Shown: positions 34,881 through 47,110 of the stretch, piece by piece
How the letters are laid out: each line of letters begins with the position of its first letter
Position numbering within the stretch: the stretch's first letter is position 1
Assembly (NCBI GenBank): GCA_019614645.1
Contig: JABWDB010000011.1
Span: 2,839,501-2,903,500 of the forward strand
Origin: Stratiolaelaps scimitus
Lineage: Eukaryota > Arthropoda > Arachnida > Mesostigmata > Laelapidae
Reading direction: 5' to 3'
Length of the DNA stretch: 64,000 nt
Position numbers and translations under genes: made by a program
Notes under the pieces: model-generated
Databases searched by the model: none
What the model saw: only the letters and a program-made list of their open reading frames with translations
Told to the model about the DNA's origin: nothing

Positions 34881-37216
34881 ATGTTTCTTGGACGTCCATC
34901 TATGTGAGACTATGACCTAGACTTCCGCGGGTATTCCAGGAGCAGATTCGTGACTGTACCCGTATTCTCGTGAGCGTCGTGAGCCGAGATCGGTGCTTGC
35001 CGCTTCGTACAGAAAACACGACGATGTGAAGGGTATACTCAGGTCTCGTTAAATGGACCGACCTAACGGCGCGAGCTGTTGGCAATGGTATAGCAGTAAA
35101 TCTCCTATTACTCGGAGAGATGTTCAGCTCGTATGCACCTCGGTTAGGGAGAGGTTCATATATCTATATATACATGGCTGATTGCTATAGCGTCGGTCTA
35201 ATAACGTGTGACATTATGAGAGCGGCCGAAACGTTCTGCGTTGACCATAAACGCGAAAGGCTAAGACGCTACGGAGCAACGCGGCAGGAAACGATTACGG
35301 GGATTACCATAGTATAATACTACCCGGGAGAGCCAGACACAGAGGGAGAGCGTGTCGCGCCTGTCATTGTTCCGGCTACCAGCGTTATTACAGCCTTAAG
35401 GTCGATTTCTACGCCTACAAAACACATTGCGGATCAGGCGGTCGCGTTGGAAAAGGAAAGAAAGAGGAGATAAGGTTTTATTGTCAAGGAGAATCTATAT
35501 TTCGGGCAAATCGGCTGATGTCTATCAGGGTGCGTCCGCCCACTCGGGGACCCAGCAACTCTCACATTGGGAGCGGTTGGAAAAGAATATGAACAAGACT
35601 CGACATCATTGTGCAAAATTCCCTTCTTCGCTTTCCTCTCGTGTTCTTCAGTTGCATGGTTTTGTGATGACGAGAAGGATGATGGTGGGGCAGATTACCG
35701 GGATAGCCCGTCAGGACATCTCATGGTTTCTCGCGGCGTGTTTTCTATGGTAGTTTAGCGGTAAGTTGGTCCGCCACAACCGTCCCAATCGAGCGGCGAG
35801 AAGCTCGTAGTGAAATCCAGCTCGCCTGAGGAAAGGCCTTGCACAAAACCCGGCACGCTATATCCTAACGAGGGAATAGTCTAATCGATCCGATAATATG
35901 CTGAGGAGGTATACCGGTGTACCCTACAATACATTCATACGATCGCAAGTTGCATGACCGATGTAGCTTTCCAGCACCACAGATATTTCGTTCGTTGTTG
36001 CTACTCTCGCTCGGACAAATTTCGTGCAAAGTTACTCCGTTGTGTGTTGTAGAATGATTTTGAAACATCTTTCAACCATAATCTAGCTCCATAAGCTTTA
36101 CGATTAACTACGCGCTCCACTGCTTAATTACCCAGGCGATCTTCCCGACGCTACTCGTACAACGGGAGGCTGGGGTTTGTCGCCCCCTAGGTTGAGGATC
36201 ACCCCCAAGGGGTGACCTAGCTGGCTATGTGCGACTCCAGCGAGCCTAGCCTAGCGTTACACCGAACCGAAAGCATCACCGCCTCTTCTCCTGCGTAGCC
36301 TGACAGCGCTACGTAGCCGCTATAGACTTCTTGTCCGACCACTCCTGCGCTCAGAACCAGCGTCGCGAGAGGGACAAAACAGTTAGTGGGTGTTAAGTGA
36401 GTGGCCAATCAGAATGCGGCATCGGCGGCAATGGCGACCGCCAGGTCCAGGCTGCCACCCACAACTAAATAGCTACGCCCTGCGGCCCTCGGACACGTCC
36501 CTCTCGGCCTGCGTTCGCTTCGTCGACCTCACAGGGGCCTCTGCCTCTTGGCCTTCCCGTCGGACGAAGGCCGACGAACGGGCCTGCCGTCGCTCACGCC
36601 CTCTGCGGCTATGCGGTCTCTCTTTAGTTACGCTCCACTAAACGCTACCCGTGGTGCCGGCCACTTCCTCCTTCAGCAAGGCCACTGCGACTGCGTCCGA
36701 TTCGGCTACTACATTGCATAGCTTGCTTGGCGTTTGCATAGTAGCGCCATTGTGGCGGATGAGAGGCCTTACGGTTCGATTGTGAGCGATTCGCAGCCAG
36801 GCAGGATCCTACTGAGAGTGGGGTGAGCACCTGCTTGAAGGTGAGTGATTTGCTTGGGTCTGCAGAAGTGTCTGTCTAGGGCGTCTATCGGGGTCCTATT
36901 TTGATACACAACCGTGATTTGGTGGTGGTGGTGGTGTTGATGCTGTTGAGATCATTGTTATACGGTGCTCATTTGGAGGCCAGCCTGAGAACGTGGCCAA
37001 GGGCGAAACGCATACGGCAGCATGGAAAATGAATGCTGTTTTTTCAATTATCAAATGGTAAAATAATAATATGGTTCGTGTAACAAAGCGCCCTTGAATT
37101 ACCCTTCATACACGAGTTTGCCTGGAAGAAGAGCGACATTCATCCTGCCGATTACAGAAGTAAATAAGCTGTTCGCTTCCAAGCAGGGCAAAAGGCTAGC
37201 CTCGGGTCACATGAAT
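33435..37216. other. Intergenic with (TA)n tracts
   Basis: (TA)n tracts lie at 34347-34390 and 34847-34880, with a short one near 35158. (GGT)n occurs at about 36920-36936. No gene is recognised on either strand. Confidence 0.4.
34347..34390. repeat. (TA)n microsatellite
   Basis: About 44 bases of uninterrupted TA dinucleotide. Confidence 0.95.
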
Positions 37217-37400
37217 GTGTCGAGCCCGGTAGCATGGTGGCGGATTCGTGTGCGGCTTGCAATCGGAGGAGACACGTAGGCGAACGGCGGGTTCAATTCT
37301 CACCGTTGCACATTTGAATTTAAAGGCGTCTGTCTTAGGATTCGCAACGCCAAAAGCAGTTGTACCGTCGACGTTAATATGATATGGCTGTGAGTCAATC
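37217..37400 (+). repeat. tRNA-derived SINE, family 2 (longest copy)
   Basis: The head (GAGCCCGGTAGCATGGTGGC) and the GGAGGAGACACGTAGGCG block are followed by a B-box-like CGGGTTCAATTCTC. The body has GCCAAAAGCAGTTGTACCGT and ends in GGCTGTGAGTCAATCG. The pieces at 19498, 26090 and 26690 match parts of it. Confidence 0.6.
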
Positions 37401-39199
37401 GACGCTTGCCTTCTCATATCTCCACCGTTGAACGTCGTATCTAGAGCTCCCAACCTATTGTTATCAACTAAAACCATAGTTAATTTACATGAATTCACAT
37501 TTGTGTTCCCTTTAATAAAGCAGATTATCCCTTCATTCTTCTCATTTGGCTCGCCACCTCGATGTGAGCTTCGGTTGGATCTCAAGGCAGGCCCCATGAA
37601 CGTTATTCGAGAGAAATCACACACAGCTCAACTGAGTTCAGTTACCGCGTACTAAGTGTCCCTCCTGTATTCGATACCTGAAGTGCTATTCAGGCTTGCC
37701 CGGAATACTTCACACGATCTCGACGCTATCACGTATGACGGTTCAACCAGGCACGATAGAATGGTGCTACCACTTCCCAGCCGGTACTTAGCTTCGATTA
37801 AGAAATATGCTAACCGGTATTTCGAGGTGACCATTTCTAGTGCTTGCCTTATGACCACTCTACACGACCCTAGCGCTCGTGCAAGCCATGGAATAAGCGA
37901 TCCACGTCGATATGGCACTCACCGCAGGCCTACGCCAGACAATCTCAGGCACTCGGATACGCTCAACTGTAGCAATTTATATTTTCCAAGTACTTTACTT
38001 TCTCGACTAGGGTCGAAATATACGATGCCCTTGGGACAATCTGCAGCATTCGATCGTTCGGCTTTGTATTGTGTTCCCTGCTGGACGGCATGTGCAGAGT
38101 GTTGTCGATACACTCGTCGCTGTTTCAAAACCTATGATAACCCCATGTATCAAGCGTCTTTGCGGGACGGCCACGTTCCCAATAGGGGATTCTGTATTGG
38201 CACAAAGCGGTCGGGTGGGTCTCAGCTGGAACGATTGAGCATGAATGGGCTGAATGTCTGGTAAGTATATACACCGATGTATATCCAACACATCCACAAC
38301 TGAAGACATCTCCATTTGTCCGCTTTTGCAAGCTTTGCACGGTCTACATTGCAATTGTCAGCATTTGCATGACTAAATTGTGTTTAATTGAGTAGCGAGT
38401 CAAATCTACCTGAGGCATTGTAATGCTCGAGCATCACAGAAAAGGCAATCGTTTCGACGATCGTTTCTATACGGTCAGACTTACCTTGATGTTTCCACCG
38501 ACTCGAACAACATCGCTTATACAAAAACCTTCCTAGTGAAGCAATTGTGCCCGCTGGTCGAGCACAGCTCAGGATGCGACACTGTCGACTAAGCAATAAA
38601 TAAGGCAACGCTTGAGTTCCATCCGAACGTAATTAGATGAACACGAATGTTGGAAGAGCTGCTGACACCACTATATGAGAGCTATATATATTCAATAAGA
38701 CGTATTTGTACGTTCTGACGGAACGGCATTGGAACGAGAGTTGATTCCAGGCAGCAGCATTTCGTTCGCTCCTATGTGGTATAACATCATAGGGTTTTTT
38801 TGCCTCGGCGAAACGCCTTTTCACTCCGTACTACTGGTGTTCACAACCTAAAAGTGCTACAATCCCATCATAGCCTGATAATGCCGCTCACGGTCCTGCT
38901 AATAACTCGAGCACCCCAAGCCTCCGCACCCCCGGGTCCGGGTACCCTGGCACACTCTACCGTCCACAGGAAGGCCGTCGCTCCGCTCGAAATATTAAGA
39001 ACTAATAGTAAGAGACCGCCGATGTTAGAGAACAACGCACGTACGGCTGGACCGCTGTAGGAGTTAACTCCACAAAGGCAGGTGCTGGATAAAACAGGAG
39101 ACGGGAATGGAGCGTCGGTCGAATGATAACGAGACATTCCGAGAAATCAGAATCCGGCAGATCAGAGAGGACGCCGAAAGAGAGAAACAGAAAAAATGG

Positions 39200-39237
<38 letters not shown>

Positions 39238-42200
39238 TTATAAGGGACACAAGGCGAAGGTATTTGTCGAGATAGGTGTAGAGGTCTGTAGAGAGGTATC
39301 TCTTGTGAACAGGTCCTCAGCAGAAGACGTGGTTGCCTTCGTCCGTGCGTCCCTTCCTCGGACGCGTTCGGGACGTGCGCCGTCGGCGGCCGGCAATCGA
39401 GGATAAAGGTGGAGCTATCTTGGGGGAAAATCAGCGGAGCACCCCTCCCGCGACTCTCTCTAGGGTGGGACTTGCTTGTATGAGTGTGTGTGTGTGTGTG
39501 CTAAAGGGAGACCAAGGAGGGGCGACTGAGGTGAGCTAGGGTGCGAAATAAACGAAACAACCAAACCCCAGCGTCTTCGCGTCCTGTGCTGTCAGGGGTG
39601 TTTTTTCCTCTTGAAGATGTCGTGTGCAAGTGTACCCAGTGGCGTCACGTGGAGGGCATGACCCTTAAACTGTGTGTTTGTGTGTGGAAGTAGGTTTACC
39701 TGTGCGTAAGCGTTAGTGGTATTATTTTTCTGGGGATACGACGGAGATCGGAGGTCTAGGGACAGCCGCGCCTCGCTTATTCCAGAAACTTGGATGGTCC
39801 GAATGCAAGGGCCGGGTCGTGTGTGTTAATGTGGAGTGGTCAGCGGAGTTTTCAACCTATAAGCCTGCCTGATTTTTTGCAATGGGCACTGAACTCAAAC
39901 CGGTGCGAGGAATAGTGCTCAAGCCGTGATATCTGCGAACGAGCACAGCAATTGGCATCCACGTATGTCCATGTATTCGTTGTGTCACATGGTCGGCGCG
40001 CGGTGACAGGCGTATACTTCTCTTCAACGCGGATGCTAGCGGGAAATACAGACGTGCATAGCCGTTGTAAGGAACCGTACGCTAGACACAATGGCGCAAA
40101 GGTGCCAACTCGTCAAGAGACCTGTCCTCTTGCCCACCACGATTACCCTACCCATATGTATGAATCTAATAATGCAAGTGATGATAATTAAGATCATATC
40201 ATAGAACTAACAGTAAGTAATGTTATAATAACAGTACAGCCTACGAGGTGTCTGTGATTTATTGTGACTCAAGTTGGCTGTGCGTTTGCTGTCCACATCG
40301 TACCAGCAAATGTGACTTTGGCTTTGAGCTTGGTGTACTCTATTGTAGAAAGGGGGAAATCGATCTCTGCAATCGTATCTTCGTGTTGCATAATCTACTA
40401 ATAATAATTGAGTAAAGGTGTAGTGCCAATCAAGAACATTCGTCTTATGTCGTTTGCCATATGCTAAGATCGTTGCTGACGCTTCGAAATTCAAGTCTGT
40501 GGATGCACACACACATAACGCTGTCTTGGTTCGCTTTTTTGCTTTAATTCAATGGCCTCCAATATCTGTTCTACATTCGCTGCCGGGCATCTGCACTCTA
40601 ATTCAATAAACACGGAGGAATTTGGCGCCCATCGCGGGTCTGCTCTTGCTGTGTAATCTTCAATCCAATTTCTGTGAGATCCACGATGATGATTTGTCCC
40701 CGTCGACTGATTGAGCAGCGAACACATCTGATTGAGACTTGACATATGGCACACTCAATACAGGCGTGTGCCGTTCGTGGGGCTCGTGCGACGAAACGTA
40801 TTGATCTCCTCTCTGACCTTTATCGGCACCCTGATTGGCCCCAGCTGCAATGCCACAAGGCAGCAGCACTCGCGGCCCGACGAGGCAGGACAAAGTCAAT
40901 ATCGCGAGTATTAGCTGCAAATTAGTCGGAGCTTAATTACTCTGCCAGCGCTGGTTCGATCGGCCCTCGCTCCTTACCCCCGGCAGTTCAGCATTGCTCC
41001 GAAGACGCCCGCTGGCCGTCGGGCCGAATCGTCGAAGTAACACGAAGCTCGAGTAACAACTTTGACTTCTAATTGCCGCCTGAATATTTCCTTTGTTGAA
41101 AGATGCTTCTTGGTGGACTGCGAAGCTGAAAGAAAAGACAACGAGCGAGAGGTTCGATAGAGAGGCACAGCTCAACCATTGGATACCAGAAAAAATCACG
41201 TAGAAAGGTGAAGGTGTCGCGACGCGCGAGGGAGCAGGTGGCCGATAGATCCGGGCCCATATGCGAATCGTCATCATCGATTTACCTGGGCCCGGCTGTC
41301 ACCGGCGTCCTCGGCCTGAGCATGGTGACAGAGAAAATTTTCTTGGCGGAATGGCTCGCATGAGATCAACCTTGTTGCAGCGTAGCGTTGTTTTGTGCTC
41401 GCAACAAACGCTACTCTTAGCTGATTCAAGTTAGCATTTTACACGCATAGCAATTGAACGAACGAATGTGGTCATTTTTCAAACGATTTTATTATTTCAT
41501 AAATTTATTATTTATTTCAAATAAGATTTTTCGGCTGGCAAGACAACGTCCTGCACCATAGGACCACGCACCGGGACGAATCTGAAGGTTACTACACCAG
41601 CAGTTCTCTTGACTGCCCACTGAGGGGGTATACCCGTGGCGGGGAGGAAAGAAAATTAGCCACTCCTCGTGTCTAGGGCTCTAGCGACTTCAGGGAGCGG
41701 GCTGTTCTCGAGACTATCTATCGGTGTGGTAGGGGCTCGCTTGAGCCGCCTACTTCGGCTACTGAAGGAAAATGCCGCCTGTTCTTTCGGTGCCACTTGG
41801 CTCGCAGACCACAAGCCACAAGGGGTGGCTACTAAGAGGGATTTGTAGGTTGGACCTGACGTGAGGATCGCCGCCTTCGGAAAGGGTGACCCGCAGCGCT
41901 GCCGCAGGACCCGTACACTGCAGCGTCGCTCGTCGGCTCGGCCTATTGGTAAGCTATGGCTCGCTTCTCGCGATGAAGTGAAAACGTGACCTGCATGATC
42001 CCTAGCCACGCTGCGGCTGCTTCGACATGCGGGGCGCCACTAGTCTAGCTGGCCGGTCTGAACCTTCTGGACGCTGTTGCCAAATCACTTCACTGACTTG
42101 GCTGGCCAACGGTGCGGGGCCTGTGGCCTTCAGTTCTCGGCTTTCTCCGCCCCCCACGCGCACGCACAGAAACGCTCGGGGTCTAGGAAAATGTACGCGT

Positions 42201-42786
42201 CAGACACGGATCGGCTCAAGCAATTATAGATTTGTAATTTTGTTTTCACGCTCCGCTGATCGAACTTTCGACTGTGTCCAGGCCGCCGTGACCCGCTGGC
42301 CTCGCGGATCGGGACTTGGAGACCATTTCTCTGCAGCGTCCCCTCAACGAATCGTCCGGTTTCCCTCACGCTTCTCCCCTGAAATAACAAATGGGGACAT
42401 GGCACGCCGTATATTATATCTGGATCCGTCATGGTGGCTAGAGAACAATTGCTTTCGTTGCGTTAAATAGGTGGAACGTAATAACGGGCTATATTTTTGC
42501 GAGATGATTATGATAATTATTTTTTATTATTATTATTATGATTATTATCACTAATGTCATTATTACGCTACGCTTTCGCTTCCCGCGACAGCTGAATTCA
42601 CTGAGTTGTGCAAGATCTGCCACCTGTCCCGAATACAGTGCAATGAATGATGAATTGCAACCGTTAGCTTTGGCTAAACAATTGATAGATACTTTGAAGC
42701 AAAGGACAAAGGACACAGCTGAAATCTAGACATAAGTATGTTCATATGTCAGTGACATGGCTATACGTGCGTTGTCATATTCATTA
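37401..42786. other. Intergenic, no gene seen
   Basis: (TA)n lies at 39202-39233, (TG)n at about 39482-39500 and (ATT)n at about 42520-42545. A 202-codon + frame at 37656 has no ATG and no domain. A minus-strand frame at 41656-42009 is followed by AATAAA-rich DNA (41480-41530), which could be a 3' exon end, but the peptide is not recognised. Confidence 0.35.
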
Positions 42787-43783
42787 CTCTAGAAATCACC
42801 GTAGCCAATAATGTTGTACCACGACGCTAGCCATCGGGTAACGCTACGTATGTATGTGTATACTTTTATCCTGTTGGACAACACTACCTGTTCTCATAGA
42901 TATAATAGGAAGGATGACATTGGATAGAAATAGTAGACGCTTCGAAACAAGCGTCTGGGATTCAGCAACGAAGTTGATAGCAGAGATAGATATCCGTTTT
43001 CAGAGAATAGCTGTCATCTCACGAGATCGGAGTCGAGGTCCGAGACCGATGACATGTGCAGATTCAAAATGAGTTACATATGAACATGTCTGCTTTAGTT
43101 ACACTTTGCTAGTGTGCTCTTCATTGGTGTAGAAACCATACGGCCATGATGATTGTCTCAGTAGGCTAAATTTCATGCTTCTGTGTCAAGGTATCAAAGC
43201 TGTGCTTGGACCTCCATGTGCGGTCTCCCAGGCCATCTCTCATCAGCGGACATTTTTCGTGTTATTATGGGGCAGAGTCAGCGAAGCCATCTTTTTGTTG
43301 TAGACCTGGACAATGCTTAGCTTCTATTACGCTAGATAGCAGAATACTCTACAGTAATTTACTGTGAGACCGCACATGGAAGTCCAAGCACAGCTTTGAT
43401 ACCTTGACACCGAAGCATGAAATTTAGCCTACTGAGACAATCATCATGGCCGTATGCACCAATGAAGAGCACACTAGCAAAGTGTAACTAAAGCATACAT
43501 TTTCATATATATCTCATTTTGAATCTGCACATGTCATGGCTCTCGGACCTCGACCCCGATCTCGTGAGATGACACTATTCCTGAAAACGGATATCTATCT
43601 CTGCTATCGACTTCGTTGCTGAATCCCAGACGCTTGTTTCGAAGCGTCTACTATTTCTATCCAATGTCATCCTTCTTATCTATGAAAACAGGTAGTGTTG
43701 TCCAACAGGATAAAAGTATGCACATACATACGGAGTGTTACCCGATGGCTAGCGTCGTGGTACAACATTGGTGATTCCTAGAG
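42787..43783. repeat. Long inverted repeat (foldback; possible hairpin RNA locus)
   Basis: The left arm 42787-43231 and right arm 43362-43783 are reverse complements, with only scattered mismatches and small indels, around a 130-base spacer. Anchors paired across the arms include GTTGTACCACGACGCTAGCC, ATCCTGTTGGACAACACTAC, AGACGCTTCGAAACAAGCGT and AATTTCATGCTTC. The largest difference is about 9 extra bases near the outer end of the left arm. Neither arm has a transposase, coding frame or known repeat. No clear target-site duplication was seen. It could be a foldback/MITE-like element, a local inverted duplication, or a hairpin-RNA gene feeding the siRNA pathway. Confidence 0.95.
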
Positions 43784-45170
43784 CAATTCTGCAGGACTGT
43801 AAGTCCGTGATCTGTAAGGTCCAAACAAAAGCCTTCCTAGTGCCACCTATTTCAGCAAACGTCACGATGACAGAAAATGACCCCGGAACCTACCTTCTTT
43901 CTGCAGGCCAAGTCGTCCTACCCAACCCTCAACTACCACTTGTTCTAGCAGAATATCTTGTCACCTTAGTTCGTATTGTCCTGAATAGAACAGAGGACAT
44001 GTCCGAATTCCGGAGTATTCCATATTTCACCGTAACGCCTATAACCGGATATCGAAAACGGGACGGCAAACGATTTCCCGACTGCCACAGTCATCACCTA
44101 GAGTTCAGGATTGTTGAGTGTCATCCGCGCGCATTATTAATGTGTCTCGGTACCAACATCAAACCTCACGAAGCCACACGAGCCATACAGCACTCATGTC
44201 CTTCAAAATCGTCTCGATTTTCTACTCGATTTTGTTCCATTTTTAACTCAGACTAATCATCACCCTTTGAACAGCAGGTTTCTCGTATACACAAGCCGCT
44301 ACGTGAGGAGCAGCAGCAGCAGCTTTCTTCTATTGTCAACCTTATTGTTGAAGTTGCTCGGGGCGCGGAAGCAAGAACTGTTTCTCACTGGCAACGAAGG
44401 CCACATTGACGCCAGAGCCGGATGGCGCCAGAGTGCCGTGCGCAATAGCCATGAAGTGGCCCCGTGGAGGCCGCCTCTAATCCACTGCGACAGCCTGGCC
44501 GTCCCAAGGAAAGGAGCGCTAAGCTGCTTAGATGGTTTCGCGTTTCGAGCTTTTTGTCGCTTGCCGACGGCGGCTGCTGCTGCGCCTTCAGTCGCCGACT
44601 TCCAGCGCTGATCTTCAGCGCGGCCGACAGGCCCGCCGCCGTCCGCCCAGATCTTGGTTCTTCAACGCTTGCGCTTGCCTCATGCTCTCCTTGTGAACAA
44701 ATCAGCCTCGCTTTCTATCCGTTTGGTTTATGACGACCACAGGGGCACCAGGCCTGGCGGTCGAGATCGGCTGAACACGACATGGCCTGCTTCGGATCAG
44801 GCCATGACTCGAATAGACGAAAAGGCACGCAGAGACTCTACCGCACTCTTTCCAGTTCATCATTGCACACATGACTGACCCCCATGTGTGACCTCCGCCC
44901 GCTAAACTACGCTAACTATTGGCTAACCGAGTCAGCCACCGTACGACGAACTGGAGCCAGCCTCTAGTGATGATTAGGAGCAGTCGTAAATGGAGATTTC
45001 CCAATCCAGCCTAAAGACTGGCAATGATTCGTGTCGCCGTTCGTTGCTTTCATAGCTCAATAGCGAAGTTGCCATAGCGGAAACTGTGCACGACTGGGCC
45101 TATTGTTTCTGGGAAAATTGGTCAAGGACGGGACCATTTGGGTGAGATCTCCAAACCATCTCCACCAGTC
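43784..45170. other. Intergenic, no gene seen
   Basis: A 162-codon + frame begins inside the right arm of the inverted repeat (TTG at 43768, no ATG) and has no domain. 44460-44760 is GC-rich. No gene is supported. Confidence 0.4.
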
Positions 45171-45308
45171 AGCGCGGTGGCTTGGAGGGCAAAGTCTCTA
45201 GGTATAAGAAGCCAGAGGCCGCAGGTTCGAGCCCCGCTGCGTGACATATATGAGAGCTTAAGCATCGTAAAGTTGCAGCTCCTTTAATAAACCAATAAAC
45301 CTTTTACC
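45171..45308 (+). repeat. tRNA-derived SINE, family 1 (best-preserved copy)
   Basis: The head is GCGCGGTGGCTTGGAGGGC, the B-box is GCAGGTTCGAGCCCCGCTGC, the body is GAGAGCTTAAGCATCG, and the tail is CTCCTTTAATAAACCAATAA. It serves as the reference for the family in this window. Confidence 0.75.
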
Positions 45309-46749
45309 ATCTCATTCGGTGGAAGACCCATGTACGGGAAGGATGGCTCAACCTTTGTCTGAGGATGTTTCATAGGTGTGACCGGTCCTTGATCAACCCC
45401 TTCTCAGCTCCTAGGTTACTAGTAAGTATTACATATATATATATAATCTGATTCACTCAGCTTTTAAGTGGGTCTGTTTCTTTGCAGCGTTCCTAAACAA
45501 ATTGCAAACTACACCGATCAGTAACGTATGCTACGAATTCGATTCGTACAGCTCAATGGATAGACAGATAGCTAGCTTGCTAACTAACTAACTAACTAAC
45601 TAACTCTTGATGAAAAAGCAGCTCATTTTTTACTCTTGTAACAACCCGCCTTCAATAGAGAGATTCCAGCCTTCAAAGGAAATACATGCATCGATGCACA
45701 AAAACACTATGCTGAATAGACCGCTCTCCTATCACCATGTAGCCATTGGATTGGGATTCGAGTAAACATAGATTTCGCTGCTGGGCGAAACTCAATTCCG
45801 AGGGGAAAAATGTGATCCTCCCTCGTGTTTCACTGTTGCTCTTGCCTTCACCGTTTATCGCTCTCAACTTCGAACGCGTCGTAACTGCAATAGCCGACGA
45901 ATTTCTCGCGAGTCTGCCTAGCGCGGGTGCTATTGATCGCTCTGTCCATCGCTGGCAATACGCGAGAGTCGATTCAGGGAACCTAGTAAAGGGTATAACA
46001 TGGTGGGGACGGGGGTGAAGGGCTCGATGCATCTGGCCGCCATCTAGCGAACGAATTCGATCCTGGGAACTACGGTGATCCCAGCTATTAAGCTTTCGAG
46101 AGTTCGAGGCACTCGTGCTCGCTCGCGTCCGAGGCGATACGTTTTGGTGCCGGGGGTCGGGATGGGGTCTTACCAGTGAATGGAGCTAATTGACTGCTCG
46201 ATCCATTTGCGGGTACATTCGAACGCCTCAACGGTTTCTACGGAAACAAACGTGGTAAACGGGCTGACAGACGAACGAATTCGCCGCATGGACAAATTCA
46301 GTGACCGCGTTATTTGTTGCATTATTGACATGTGCATACGCTGTCATTGGCGTTTTGGCATCGGTAATCAAATATAGCCACGTTGCGCTCAATCGTTCCA
46401 ATACCTGGACGAGAAGAAATGCGGAATATGTTATTGAAGTGAAAGGTTTTTCTTGATTAATTCCATTCGATTGTTGTGTGCTCACTCATCGAGCGGCAGA
46501 TATAAAGGGAATAGCCACTAACGACGTCGAGATCGACTCTCAGCAGAGGATGGCGGTTTTAGCAGGTAGAGATGTTTTGTAATTCGTCCACGTCCACCCC
46601 GTTGGATCGGCCCAAATTGTGATAGAGGCTGAAGTGTCTCTAGTGGTGTCTCCGCGCATTTGAAGGGAATTTTCAAGCCACAAAAAACAAGCTATGATGG
46701 AATGACAATCGATTTAATAAGAGACATCGCACTAAAAAGATAGGGTAAC
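45309..46749. other. Intergenic
   Basis: It contains an (AACT)n run at about 45580-45605. No gene was seen. Confidence 0.4.
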
Positions 46750-47110
46750 TAGTGTAGCTGCTGTTGGCAACACTTTTTTTTTTACTACGAGATTTTGGGC
46801 CCAAAATAAAAAATGGACTCGGCTCGGTATATCGAGTTCTTGAATGAATAATTAGCATACCAATAGAAAGCACCGAGCGTGGCTGCTCGATGACAATGCT
46901 AGGGCATATCGTACCGATGAAATTACGTCCTGGTTTAAGGTCAACAAGATTGAGCGGTGGCGTCACCTCCTATTCTCCCGATTTATGCCCGTGTGACTGT
47001 GGTTGCTTCCATCAATTAAAGAGGGATATAGGTGGCCAAGGGTATGCATACATCGATTTATTCCGAAAGGGCTTAAATAACGAAGTTATAAAAGGGAATA
47101 GGAATGAGTC
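46750..47110 (+). pseudogene. Mariner-family transposase relict (C-terminal half)
   Basis: Frame-broken + strand sequence keeps the RYIEFLNE block, then a D-N-A-R catalytic block (WLLDDNARAYRTDEIT). After a shift comes YSPDLCPCD with QLKRDIGGQGYAYIDLF and NNEVI. This order (DNAR box, then YSPDL-PCD, then LK--L-G) is the DD34D signature region of mariner transposases. Stops and shifts make it inactive. I did not find its terminal inverted repeats. It differs from the mariner copies in the GR array. Confidence 0.75.

Noticed and set aside
37656..38264. 202-codon + frame
   Set aside because: Starts at GTG, no ATG nearby, no domain, and overlapping frames on the other strand.
43768..44256. 162-codon + frame starting in the inverted repeat
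   Set aside because: TTG start, no domain, and the first codons belong to the repeat arm.
45171..45240. tRNA gene candidate
   Set aside because: The same head recurs at 931, 14834 and 33305 with a shared AATAAAC tail, so it is a SINE.
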